A DNA stretch of 12,858 nt from Bacteroides sp. (GCA_030151845.1 JASLCM010000131.1:1-12858); one strand, 5' to 3'. Positions 1-7,591 are shown, counted from the stretch's first letter. A program made the numbers and translations. Notes: generated by a model from the letters alone, not told the origin.

Positions 1-1
1 G

Positions 2-262
2 GGACTACTTGCTCAAGGAGTAAGTCCAGAGGATCTCATCTACTACGGACTAGAGTATAAGTTTTTAACGCAACACCTCATCGGGGAGTTAAGTTATCAA
101 GAGATGGTTTCTAAACTCGAAATAGCCATTCATCAATTTGCCAAAAGACAAATGACGTGGTTTAGAGGAATGGAAAGGAGAGGATTTAAAATTCACTGGA
201 TAAGTGAAGAGCTAAATAATCAAGAGAAAGTATCAGAAATAATAAAGTTAATAAAAGAGTAA
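2..262 (+). CDS. miaA: tRNA dimethylallyltransferase MiaA, C-terminal fragment (5' end outside window)
   Basis: The reading frame is open from the window edge and ends at TAA 260-262, giving the last 86 residues of a protein. The stretch FAKRQMTWFRGMER at about residues 47-60 of the fragment is the conserved C-terminal signature of MiaA. That enzyme transfers a dimethylallyl group to N6 of A37 in tRNAs that read UNN codons. The nucleotide-binding P-loop and catalytic residues lie in the missing N-terminal part, so activity cannot be judged here. kdsA begins 60 bases downstream on the same strand with no clear terminator between, so the two may be cotranscribed. Bacteroidales genomes often carry two miaA copies (recalled, not tested here), and I cannot tell which this is. 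Confidence 0.88.
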   Translation, partial: GLLAQGVSPEDLIYYGLEYKFLTQHLIGELSYQEMVSKLEIAIHQFAKRQMTWFRGMERRGFKIHWISEELNNQEKVSEIIKLIKE

Positions 263-322
263 TTTTTTCTTGTCTTACAAAGAAGATATAACTTAGATAA
301 CTATATATAAAAACAGATAGAT

Positions 323-1132
323 ATGGTCAATATACCGAAAATCAAACACACAGAATCCAATAATTTTTTCTTATTAGCTGGACCTTGTGTAATAGAGGGG
401 GAAGCTATGGCATTGGCTATCGCCGAAAAGATAGTGGCTATCACCAACAAACTCCAAATTCCTTATATCTTTAAAGGATCTTATCGCAAAGCAAATCGTT
501 CTAGAATCGACTCATTTACTGGAATTGGTGATGAAAAAGCACTTAAAATCTTAAAAAAGATAGGAGAAACATTTAACATTCCTACAGTTACAGACATCCA
601 CTCTCCAGAAGAGGCTACTATTGCTGCAGAGTATGTGGATGTTTTACAGATACCAGCTTTTTTATGCAGACAAACTGATTTGTTAGTGGCTGCAGCTCAA
701 ACAGGAAAAGTTGTAAACATTAAAAAAGGCCAGTTCCTTTCCCCAATGGCTATGCAATTTGCTGCAGATAAAGTTATAGACGCAGGAAATAAAAATGTTA
801 TGATAACAGAACGTGGCACTAGTTTTGGTTATCAAGATCTTCTTGTTGACTATAGGGGAATTCCACAAATGAAAAGCTTAGGGCACCCAGTTGTATTGGA
901 TGTAACTCACTCACTCCAGCAACCTAATCAAACCTCAGGTGTGACTGGGGGAATGCCTCAACTTATTGAAACCATAGCAAAAGCAGGTGTCGCTGTTGGA
1001 GTAGATGGACTTTTTATTGAAACTCATCCAGAGCCTTTGTTAGCTAAAAGTGATGGCGCCAATATGCTACCATTAAATCAACTAGAAGAGCTACTAACAA
1101 AGCTTGTAAGGATTCGTAAGGCAACCCTATAA
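323..1132 (+). CDS. kdsA: 3-deoxy-8-phosphooctulonate (Kdo-8-phosphate) synthase, metal-dependent type
   Basis: This 269-residue cytoplasmic enzyme condenses phosphoenolpyruvate with arabinose 5-phosphate to make Kdo 8-phosphate, the precursor of the inner-core sugar of lipopolysaccharide. It is a full-length DAHP-synthase-like TIM barrel with family motifs LLAGPC (17-22), KANRS (about 55-60), QIPAFLCRQTDL (about 109-120), VNIKKGQFLSP and DVTHS (193-197). Cys22, His196, Glu233 and Asp244 are spaced exactly as the metal ligands Cys11, His185, Glu222 and Asp233 of the Aquifex aeolicus enzyme. E. coli has Asn at the Cys position and needs no metal, so this protein belongs to the metal-dependent class. 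The ATG at 323 gives the expected length, with the barrel starting after about 14 residues. The M16 peptidase follows after 31 bases without a terminator, so an operon miaA-kdsA-peptidase is plausible. Confidence 0.96.
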   Translation: MVNIPKIKHTESNNFFLLAGPCVIEGEAMALAIAEKIVAITNKLQIPYIFKGSYRKANRSRIDSFTGIGDEKALKILKKIGETFNIPTVTDIHSPEEATIAAEYVDVLQIPAFLCRQTDLLVAAAQTGKVVNIKKGQFLSPMAMQFAADKVIDAGNKNVMITERGTSFGYQDLLVDYRGIPQMKSLGHPVVLDVTHSLQQPNQTSGVTGGMPQLIETIAKAGVAVGVDGLFIETHPEPLLAKSDGANMLPLNQLEELLTKLVRIRKATL

Positions 1133-1163
1133 ATAAATCTCTATATATAATAAAAGCAACATT

Positions 1164-3995
1164 ATGAATTTAAAAAAACTATTAAAAGGGGCTATATTCA
1201 CAGTAGCTATTCTACTAGGAGCCTCTATTTGCACGCTTGCAAATGCTCAAGAAATGCCCCCTATACCTATAGATCAACAAGTTCGTATAGGAAAGCTGGA
1301 TAATGGATTAACTTATTATCTTCGTCATAACAAATATCCAGAACAGCGAGCAGACTTCTACATTGCTCAGAAAGTAGGTTCTATCCAGGAGAACCCAGAC
1401 CAATCTGGCCTTGCACACTTTTTAGAGCACATGTGTTTTAATGGTACTACCCATTTCCCAGGAAACTCTTTAATTGAGTATCTAGAAACAATCGGTGTTA
1501 AGTTTGGTGTGAATTTAAATGCTTATACCTCGATCGATGAAACCGTTTATAACATCTCTAATGTTCCAGTGGTAAGAGAAGCTATAGTAGATTCATGTTT
1601 ACTAATCCTACATGATTGGTCCAACGACCTACTGCTTGAACCAAAAGAGATAGATAAGGAGCGTGGTGTTATTACTGAAGAGTGGAGAACTCGACTAAAT
1701 GCAACACAACGTTTCCAGGAAAAGATGCTACCTCATGTGTTTGCAGGTACTAAATACGAAAATTGTTTCCCTATTGGAGATATGGAGATTGTTAACAACT
1801 TCCCTTATCAAACACTACGAGACTATTACGAAAAGTGGTACCGTCCCGACCTACAGGGGATAGTTGTTGTTGGGGATATTGATGTGGACCTCGTTGAGGC
1901 AAAAATTAAATCCATGTTTGCTGATGTCCCAGCTCAGCCAAACGCAGCAGAACGAATCTACTATCCTGTAACAGATAATAAAGAACCAATTATTTTTGTT
2001 GGAAAAGACAAAGAACAACCTAATGTACAGCTCCTTGTATTTAACAAGCATGAAGCAACCCCTCCTGCTCAAAAGAATGGGATGGATTACCTCATCACTA
2101 AATATGCAGGTAACCTTGTTTCAAGTATGCTTAATGAAAGACTTATTGAGTTAACACAAACCTCCAATCCCCCCTACATTTATGCCGGATCAATGGTTGG
2201 CGATTTCTTTGTAGCTAAAACAAAAGGAGCATTCACAAGTTTTGCTATCTGTAACGAAAATGATATAAAAAGAGGAATTACCTCTCTCTTTGAAGAACTT
2301 GAGAGAATCAAGAGATTCGGATTCACAGAAAGCGAATACCAAAGAGCTAAATCCAATTACTTAAGTAGTCTTGAGAGTGCTTACAATGAGAGAGAAAAGA
2401 TAGAAAATGAAAACTTTGTAAATCAGTACGTTCGCCACTTCTTAGACAATGAACCTATTCCAAGCATAAGTGATGAGTATGCTATAATGAGCAATATTGT
2501 TCCTAATATACCTTTAGAGGCTATTAACCAAATTATTCCACAATTAATTCAGGAAGATAACTTAGTTGTTACTCTTTTTGGGCCTGATAAAGAAGGACTA
2601 ACTCTTCCTACTGAAACCGAACTATTAACTATGGTTCAGGAGATAAAAGGAGGAGATTTGGAAGCTTATCAAGAAGAGGTCATTAACGAGCCTCTACTAA
2701 ATAAGGCACCTCTAGCGGGTAGCATTCTTAAAACCGAGAAAACAGCATTCGAAACAACAACTTATACATTATCAAACGGAGTAAAGGTTGTTGTTAAACC
2801 TACCGACTTTAAAGCAGATGAAATCAGACTCTATGCCTATAGTCCGGGAGGTAGTTCTTTGTTTGCAGATAAGGATGTTGTAGAGATAGCAACAATCAAT
2901 GATGTTGCAACTGTTGGTGGATTGGGTTCTTTTTCAATAGTAAATTTAGGAAAAGTTCTTGCAGGGAAACAAGTAAGTGTTACTCCTTTTATCAGTGATA
3001 CCTCTGAAGGAATTAAAGGAGCCTCTACCCCTAAAGACCTTAAAACCATGATGGAGCTTATCTACCTAACTTTTACTAGCCCAAGAAAAGACATAGAGGC
3101 ATTTAATTCATACAAAACTAGAATGCAAGCTTCTCTGAAAAACAAGCTATTAAACCCTATGACAAGTTTTGTTGATAGCATCAAGCATGCAATGTATGGA
3201 GATCACCCTAGAAATATCTCTATGACTTCAGACCTTATCGAGAGAATAGATTATGACAAAGCACTGGCTATGTATAGTGATCGTTTCAAGGATGCTAGTG
3301 ACTTTACCTTCATTCTTGTTGGAAATATAGACCTTGCTACCATTGAACCACTAATGGAAAACTATCTAGCTGCTCTACCAACAACCGGCAGAAAAGAGAG
3401 TTATAAGAAAGAGAATTTGATGCATCCTAGACAAGGAGTCTATCATAACGAGTTTATTAAAAAACAGGAAAACTCGAAATCCTCTATTTTTGTCCTGTAC
3501 AATGGCAAATGTGATTATAACAATGAGAACCTCATAAAAATGAGCTATCTCAACCAAATTCTCGATATTGTATTTACTGAAACCATTAGAGAAGATGAAG
3601 GAGGTACCTATGGTGTACATGTTAGTGGAACTTTAACCAAAACACCTATAGAGCAATTCATTTTACAGATTATATTCGATACTGAGCCAGTTAAAAAGAA
3701 TAAGTTAATGGAGATTCTTTATGCTCAAATTGAAAAAATAGCAAAAGAGGGACCTTCAACACAAAATGTTCAGAAGGTAAAAGAGTATATGATAAAGAAA
3801 CATAAAGAAAATCTTAAAGAAAATGGATATTGGCAGCAGGTGCTTATCGAAAAGGTTGTGAATAACAACGACATCAGCTCAACCTACAATGAAGTAGTTC
3901 AATCCATTACCCCGAAAGACATTAAAGATTTTGCAGCGAAACTTTTTGGACAAGAGAATCATATTGAAGTGATAATGACAAGTCCTGCTGAATAA
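1164..3995 (+). CDS. Secreted M16 family zinc metallopeptidase (pitrilysin/insulinase family)
   Basis: A 943-residue peptidase with a classical signal peptide: KK at 4-5, a hydrophobic core at about 10-24, and probable signal peptidase I cleavage after Ala28 (LANA|QE), so it acts in the periplasm or beyond. The inverted zinc motif HFLEH is at 85-89, with His85 and His89 as ligands and Glu88 as catalytic base. The third ligand is probably Glu173 in ERGVITEEW. Length and order fit the single-chain M16 pattern: an active M16 domain (about 45-190), an M16C domain (about 205-390), then a second, catalytically silent pair (about 545-930). The second half has no HxxEH but keeps the substrate-clamp segment GGTYG (813-817). 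No lipobox is present. PqqL-like M16 enzymes are the closest well-known relatives, but the substrate here is unknown. It lies 31 bases after kdsA and is closed by the terminator at 4017-4046. Confidence 0.93.
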   Translation: MNLKKLLKGAIFTVAILLGASICTLANAQEMPPIPIDQQVRIGKLDNGLTYYLRHNKYPEQRADFYIAQKVGSIQENPDQSGLAHFLEHMCFNGTTHFPGNSLIEYLETIGVKFGVNLNAYTSIDETVYNISNVPVVREAIVDSCLLILHDWSNDLLLEPKEIDKERGVITEEWRTRLNATQRFQEKMLPHVFAGTKYENCFPIGDMEIVNNFPYQTLRDYYEKWYRPDLQGIVVVGDIDVDLVEAKIKSMFADVPAQPNAAERIYYPVTDNKEPIIFVGKDKEQPNVQLLVFNKHEATPPAQKNGMDYLITKYAGNLVSSMLNERLIELTQTSNPPYIYAGSMVGDFFVAKTKGAFTSFAICNENDIKRGITSLFEELERIKRFGFTESEYQRAKSNYLSSLESAYNEREKIENENFVNQYVRHFLDNEPIPSISDEYAIMSNIVPNIPLEAINQIIPQLIQEDNLVVTLFGPDKEGLTLPTETELLTMVQEIKGGDLEAYQEEVINEPLLNKAPLAGSILKTEKTAFETTTYTLSNGVKVVVKPTDFKADEIRLYAYSPGGSSLFADKDVVEIATINDVATVGGLGSFSIVNLGKVLAGKQVSVTPFISDTSEGIKGASTPKDLKTMMELIYLTFTSPRKDIEAFNSYKTRMQASLKNKLLNPMTSFVDSIKHAMYGDHPRNISMTSDLIERIDYDKALAMYSDRFKDASDFTFILVGNIDLATIEPLMENYLAALPTTGRKESYKKENLMHPRQGVYHNEFIKKQENSKSSIFVLYNGKCDYNNENLIKMSYLNQILDIVFTETIREDEGGTYGVHVSGTLTKTPIEQFILQIIFDTEPVKKNKLMEILYAQIEKIAKEGPSTQNVQKVKEYMIKKHKENLKENGYWQQVLIEKVVNNNDISSTYNEVVQSITPKDIKDFAAKLFGQENHIEVIMTSPAE

Positions 3996-4016
3996 TTAAT
4001 AAAAAACCACTATTTT

Positions 4017-4046
4017 AGGGTTCAGTTTAAACTGAACCCTATTTTT
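4017..4046 (+). terminator. Intrinsic terminator after the M16 peptidase gene, touching the next gene
   Basis: A perfect 24-base palindrome at 4017-4040 has left arm AGGGTTCAGTTT and its exact complement as right arm, followed by ATTTTTATTA. It lies 21 bases after the peptidase stop. The run of T ends only a few bases before the ATG at 4050, so the hairpin would also shape the immediate 5' end of any read-through message into the permease gene. The symmetrical stem would leave a tight loop formed from the central bases. Confidence 0.8.
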
Positions 4047-4049
4047 ATT

Positions 4050-5543
4050 ATGAACATTTGGAATATTTATAGAATAGAGAGACTTTCATTTAGCCGTAAC
4101 CCCATGTTTGCAGAGAACAAACTAGGGAGCTATATGATTGGACTCAGTGCTCTTTTTTGGGTGGGATACTTAGCAATATTAGGCATAAGTTTTGCCAACA
4201 GTTTACCTAAGCTAGTACTCAACTATGAGCCATACCATATTATTAGTGGATACCTTCCCGTACTCCTCGCCGTAGACTTTCTTTTAAGATTCGGTTTACA
4301 AAAGACCCCAGCGCAGCAAATTAAGCCATTCTTAGTTCTTCCTATTAAAAGAAAGAATTTAATTAACGCTATGCTCTATAAGTCACTTTTTCATTGGTTT
4401 AACTTTATCTGGTTGTCTTTTCTTATCCCTTTCGCACTACTTACTGTTAGTAAGTTTTATGGACTAGGTGGAGCTCTTTTCTACTCACTTGGTCTTCTTC
4501 TTCTCTTTTGGATTAATAATTTCTGGTATATTTTATGCAAAACATTAATGCAAAGAAACACCTTATGGCTTTTACTTCCCTTAGCCATTTACGGCACAAT
4601 AGGGCTTCTTCTATTTCTTCCCGATAAAAGTGTTGTTTTTACTACTTTCGTATACATAGGTGATTATTTCATTCAAGGAAACACATTCACCTTTATTGGT
4701 ACATTAACCATTCTCTTATTACTGTTCTTTCTTACAAGTTTAAACTTCAAATCACAGATTTACGTAGAGATAGGCTATACAGACAGTAAGAGAAGCAGTA
4801 AATTATTCTCCTCAAAAAGAAATTCATCCACATACAACACTAAAGGGAAAATAAAAAGTCAGCTTTGGCTTCTGAAACAGCAAATTGTTCGAAACAGTAA
4901 CCCAAGAGGAGAGGTTATTGGACCAATAATTATTTATGGTCTTTTTATAGCACTCTTATTTTTTAAGAAATCTAATAGCTTAAATAACTTCTTTATTCCT
5001 TACATTTTTATCTTTACAGGATATGCTACATTCATACAAGGATTTGCCTACGAAGGAAATTACATAGAGCGCCTCTTTATCACAAAAGAAGGATTATACA
5101 ATACCTTATTGGCTAAATACATTGTATACACCTCACTCTTGCTAATTCCCTTGGGGTTAGGAGTTATCCTTACCTTTTTCAATGAAAGCATAACTCTCCA
5201 ATTTATTTTACTTTGTGCTTTTACCTGTAGTGGTATATGTAACCCCATTAACATTCTTTTGGGAATAAGAAATAAAAAAAGTCGTTCGTTAAACAAAAAA
5301 GTATCTGCAGATAAAAATCAAATTAATATTTTGCAAGGATTAGCTTTAGGGTTTAACATGTTGATCGCCTTAACTCTTCCACAGTTAATGTTATCAATAG
5401 ACTCCTATTGGACTATCTTCTATTTAGTGGTAACTATTTTAATCACGATTACACCACAATATTGGTTACCACTCATTTATAATCAATTAATAAAGAAAAA
5501 ATACACTTTACTAGAAGGGTTTAGAAATACACGAGAATCATGA
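4050..5543 (+). CDS. DUF5687-like integral membrane protein, probable ABC transporter permease
   Basis: A 497-residue polytopic membrane protein. Hydrophobic segments can be read at about 28-50, 64-82, 112-133, 138-160, 172-190, 213-231, 288-305, 315-333, 355-376, 382-404, 430-449 and 453-475, giving about 12 helices in two blocks of six. Between the blocks is a basic, Ser-rich hydrophilic stretch (about 240-280), consistent with a cytoplasmic linker. No signal peptide or large periplasmic domain is visible. The overall plan, and segments such as RSxxF-like SRNPMF near the N terminus and NPRGEVIGP at 284-292, remind me of the Bacteroidota DUF5687 family; this is recognition, not a search result. 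The gene overlaps the ABC ATPase gene by 4 bases (ATGA), which strongly suggests it is that ATPase's membrane partner. The ATG at 4050 gives the short amphipathic N terminus expected, but it sits directly behind a terminator hairpin. The substrate is unknown. Confidence 0.82.
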   Translation: MNIWNIYRIERLSFSRNPMFAENKLGSYMIGLSALFWVGYLAILGISFANSLPKLVLNYEPYHIISGYLPVLLAVDFLLRFGLQKTPAQQIKPFLVLPIKRKNLINAMLYKSLFHWFNFIWLSFLIPFALLTVSKFYGLGGALFYSLGLLLLFWINNFWYILCKTLMQRNTLWLLLPLAIYGTIGLLLFLPDKSVVFTTFVYIGDYFIQGNTFTFIGTLTILLLLFFLTSLNFKSQIYVEIGYTDSKRSSKLFSSKRNSSTYNTKGKIKSQLWLLKQQIVRNSNPRGEVIGPIIIYGLFIALLFFKKSNSLNNFFIPYIFIFTGYATFIQGFAYEGNYIERLFITKEGLYNTLLAKYIVYTSLLLIPLGLGVILTFFNESITLQFILLCAFTCSGICNPINILLGIRNKKSRSLNKKVSADKNQINILQGLALGFNMLIALTLPQLMLSIDSYWTIFYLVVTILITITPQYWLPLIYNQLIKKKYTLLEGFRNTRES

Positions 5544-6250
5544 TTAAAATAAATAACCTAACAAAACTTTATGGTAATCATAAGGCATTGGACATTCCTC
5601 ATTGCGCGATAGAACAGGGTGAAGTAATAGGACTAGTGGGAAACAATGGTGCAGGTAAGACAACCTTATTCCGACTTATGTTGGATCTTCTCGAACCAAG
5701 TACAGGAGAGGTCCTGCTTCAAGGGGTAAATGTTGTTACGAATGAAGACTGGAAAGAGCATGTAGGAGCTTATATTGATAATAGTTTTCTAATAGACTAC
5801 CTCACAGCTGAGGAGTTTTTCTACTTTATTGGACAAGTTTACCATTTAAGTCAAGCTGACATCGACCAAAGGCTCGTCCGATTTCACCAACTCATGAATG
5901 ACGAAATTTTAGGAAAAGATAAATATATTCGAGACTTTTCGGCTGGGAACAAACAAAAAATTGGAATTATAGCAGCAATGCTACATCAGCCTTCCATTGT
6001 TATTCTTGACGAGCCTTTTAACTTTCTAGATCCACGTTCACAAGCAATCATAAAAAGAGTCATAAAAGAGTACAGTACAGAGTTTGGCACAACTATATTA
6101 ATTTCCAGCCATAACCTTAATCACACCATAGATGTAAGTACTCGTATACTTTTATTAGAAAAAGGATTATTACTTAAAGATGTACAAAACAGTAGTCAAG
6201 AGGCAAGAGAAGAGATTGAGAACTACTTTAACGAGGAGTTTATAGAATGA
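5540..6250 (+). CDS. ABC transporter ATP-binding protein
   Basis: A 236-residue cytoplasmic nucleotide-binding subunit that should power the adjacent permease. The Walker A motif GNNGAGKTT is at 34-42, a degenerate signature SAGNK replaces LSGGQ at 134-138, Walker B IVILDEP is at 153-159 with catalytic Glu158, the D-loop FLD is at 162-164, and the switch histidine is His191 in SSHN. The Q-loop position reads AYIDNS (78-82), so the usual Gln appears replaced by an acidic or amide residue; BcrA/CcmA-type export ATPases often vary here. All catalytic residues are intact. It starts inside the permease gene (ATGA at 5540-5543) and ends overlapping the lipoprotein gene (ATGA at 6247-6250), so translation of all three is probably coupled. 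The resemblance is to exporter or mechanotransmitter ATPases rather than importers, because no solute-binding protein is nearby. The cargo is unknown. Confidence 0.94.
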   Translation: MIKINNLTKLYGNHKALDIPHCAIEQGEVIGLVGNNGAGKTTLFRLMLDLLEPSTGEVLLQGVNVVTNEDWKEHVGAYIDNSFLIDYLTAEEFFYFIGQVYHLSQADIDQRLVRFHQLMNDEILGKDKYIRDFSAGNKQKIGIIAAMLHQPSIVILDEPFNFLDPRSQAIIKRVIKEYSTEFGTTILISSHNLNHTIDVSTRILLLEKGLLLKDVQNSSQEAREEIENYFNEEFIE

Positions 6251-6750
6251 TTAAAAAGAATTTATTTCTACTTATAGCAACTCTAACAGTACTCACCTCC
6301 TGTAAAACTACCGCTCCAAACCTAGACTACCAATCTATTGCTAAAGCGGCCTTAATTACAGGAATAGAGTTGGGTCCACAAGACAACCATAAACTCTATA
6401 TTAATTCTGCTCAATGGATAGGAACACCCTATCGTAATGGAGGAAAAGCACGTAGTGGGGTTGACTGTTCAGGATTTACACAACAAATTTATTCATCCAC
6501 ATTCCGAAAAAACTTAAAAAGGAACACTGAGGGACAACTTAAACAGGTAAAAAAAATTAGAAAAAGTAACCTTCAAGAAGGAGATTTAGTTTTCTTTAGC
6601 AACCAATATTCAAAAAGGAAAGTTGGCCATGTAGGCATTTATTTAAAAGATGGGTATTTTATTCATGCAAGCAGTAGTAAAGGAGTGATGATTAGCCATC
6701 TTCAAGAAGATTACTACAAAAAACATTGGTTATCGGGTGGCAGACTCTAG
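6247..6750 (+). CDS. NlpC/P60 family lipoprotein, probable peptidoglycan endopeptidase
   Basis: A 167-residue lipoprotein. KK at 3-4 and a hydrophobic core lead to the lipobox LTSC, with Cys19 as the lipidated residue. An N-terminal spacer of about 30 residues precedes a compact NlpC/P60 domain (about 50-167). The catalytic Cys74 is in GVDCSGF, His128 is in VGHVGIYL, and a third polar residue is likely His140 in FIHASS. GTPYRNGG just before the Cys and EGDLVFF (111-117) are typical of Spr/NlpC enzymes, which cut D-iso-Glu-meso-diaminopimelate bonds in cell-wall stem peptides. There is no separate SH3b domain, so it is a minimal enzyme like E. coli Spr/MepS. It would be membrane-anchored facing the periplasm. 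The start ATG overlaps the ATPase stop by 4 bases, tying it to the ABC operon. The true substrate bond is inferred from the family. Confidence 0.93.
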   Translation: MIKKNLFLLIATLTVLTSCKTTAPNLDYQSIAKAALITGIELGPQDNHKLYINSAQWIGTPYRNGGKARSGVDCSGFTQQIYSSTFRKNLKRNTEGQLKQVKKIRKSNLQEGDLVFFSNQYSKRKVGHVGIYLKDGYFIHASSSKGVMISHLQEDYYKKHWLSGGRL

Positions 6751-6792
6751 TACCCCTAAAATCACCTCAGCTATTTTTTTATCTACTTAATC

Positions 6793-6823
6793 TTGTTTCA
6801 TTTAAAGATTAATTGTAATTTTG
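6793..6823 (+). promoter_or_regulatory. Bacteroidota-type promoter of rplU-rpmA
   Basis: TAATTTTG at 6816-6823 matches the -7 consensus TAnnTTTG exactly. TTG at 6793-6795 gives a -33 element separated by 20 bases, within the known 17-23 range. Transcription would start near 6830, leaving a leader of about 75-80 bases before the rplU ATG. This is consistent with the upstream operon ending at 6750. Confidence 0.75.
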
Positions 6824-6835
6824 CATCCGATTATT

Positions 6836-6881
6836 CCTCATCAGGTTCGGTAAAGAGATTTTTCACAAAATCCACCTGAGG
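6836..6881 (+). promoter_or_regulatory. Possible structured leader upstream of rplU
   Basis: ACCTGAGG at 6874-6881 is complementary to CCTCA (6836-6840) plus GGT (6844-6846). This makes an 8-bp stem with a 3-base bulge and a loop of about 27 bases, all inside the predicted 5' leader. Bacterial ribosomal protein operons are commonly controlled by such leaders, but I do not recognise this one as a named family. It may be chance. Confidence 0.35.
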
Positions 6882-6907
6882 GAGCTAACTAGATAAAACG
6901 ATCATAA

Positions 6908-7225
6908 ATGTACGCAATCGTTGAAATTAATGGTCAGCAATTTAAAGCTGAATCTGGAAAGAAATTATTCGTACACCACATCCAAGAAGCTAAAGAAGGA
7001 GAAGGTGTAGAATTTGACAAAGTTCTTTTAGTTGACAAAGATGGAGAAATCACAGTTGGTGCTCCATTAGTAGAAGGTGCAAAAGTTGTTTGCGAAGTTG
7101 TAGAGCCTCTAGTAAAAGGCAAAAAAGTTTTAGTATTCCACAAGAAAAGAAGAAAAGGATACAGAAAACTTAATGGACATCGTCAACAGTTCACTCAGTT
7201 AGTTGTTAAAGAAGTAGTAGCTTAA
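6908..7225 (+). CDS. rplU: 50S ribosomal protein L21
   Basis: A 105-residue protein of normal L21 length that binds 23S rRNA in the large subunit. The N terminus MYAIVEINGQQFKAE is the conserved L21 start. The KKVLVFHKKRRKGYRKLNGHRQ region (about 72-94) is the basic rRNA-binding loop that defines the family. The ATG at 6908 fits the conserved N terminus exactly and is preceded by an A-rich sequence rather than a Shine-Dalgarno, as is usual in Bacteroidota. The gene is followed 19 bases later by rpmA, the standard pairing, and both share the promoter at 6793-6823. Confidence 0.98.
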   Translation: MYAIVEINGQQFKAESGKKLFVHHIQEAKEGEGVEFDKVLLVDKDGEITVGAPLVEGAKVVCEVVEPLVKGKKVLVFHKKRRKGYRKLNGHRQQFTQLVVKEVVA

Positions 7226-7244
7226 TCAATTTAAAGTTTAGAAA

Positions 7245-7514
7245 ATGGCACATAAAAAAGGGGTCGGTAGTTCGAAAAACGGCCGTGAATCAGAGAGCAA
7301 AAGATTAGGCGTTAAAATGTTTGGTGGTGAAGCTTGTAAAGCTGGTAACATCATCGTACGTCAAAGAGGTACAGCATTCCACCCAGGTGAAAACATGGGA
7401 ATGGGAAAAGACCACACACTATACGCCTTAGTAGATGGAACAGTAAACTTTAAAGTAGGTAAAAACGACAAACGTTTCGTTTCTATTATTCCTGCTGATG
7501 CTGTAGAAGCTTAG
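7245..7514 (+). CDS. rpmA: 50S ribosomal protein L27
   Basis: An 89-residue L27, whose N-terminal tail reaches towards the peptidyl transferase centre. It begins MAHKKGVGSSKNGRES, with the flexible tail starting directly at Met and no Firmicutes-type cleaved extension. GGEACKAGNIIVRQRGT (about 27-43) and HPGENMGMGKDHTLYAL (about 46-62) are the conserved core. It lies 19 bases after rplU and is closed by the large terminator at 7536-7578. Linkage to serS, the next gene, is positional only, since serS has its own promoter beyond the terminator. Confidence 0.98.
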   Translation: MAHKKGVGSSKNGRESESKRLGVKMFGGEACKAGNIIVRQRGTAFHPGENMGMGKDHTLYALVDGTVNFKVGKNDKRFVSIIPADAVEA

Positions 7515-7535
7515 TTTACAAGTTAATAAAACAAT

Positions 7536-7578
7536 AAAAGAAAGGGCATAAACCAATTGGTTTATGCCCTTTCTTTTT
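7536..7578 (+). terminator. Strong intrinsic terminator after rpmA
   Basis: A perfect inverted repeat of 21 bases per arm (7536-7556 and 7557-7577) is centred on CCAATTGG. The core GGGCATAAACC pairs with its complement, with A-rich bases before and a T-rich tail after. Because both flanks are A/T-symmetrical it could stop transcription in either direction. It lies 21 bases after the rpmA stop. Confidence 0.9.
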
Positions 7579-7591
7579 ATTTAAAAACTAT

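Noticed and set aside
310..322. Shared AACAGATAG just before kdsA and before serS (about 7626-7634)
   Set aside because: A 9-base match in A-rich leaders is expected by chance and the distances to the start codons differ.
263..322. Separate promoter or terminator between miaA and kdsA
   Set aside because: No TAnnTTTG box and no hairpin; only a T run and A/T-rich sequence.
6735..6780. Terminator for the ABC-NlpC operon from GGGT/ACCC and the T run at 6774-6780
   Set aside because: The stem is only 4 bp and far from the T run, so I cannot support an intrinsic terminator, although transcription probably ends here.
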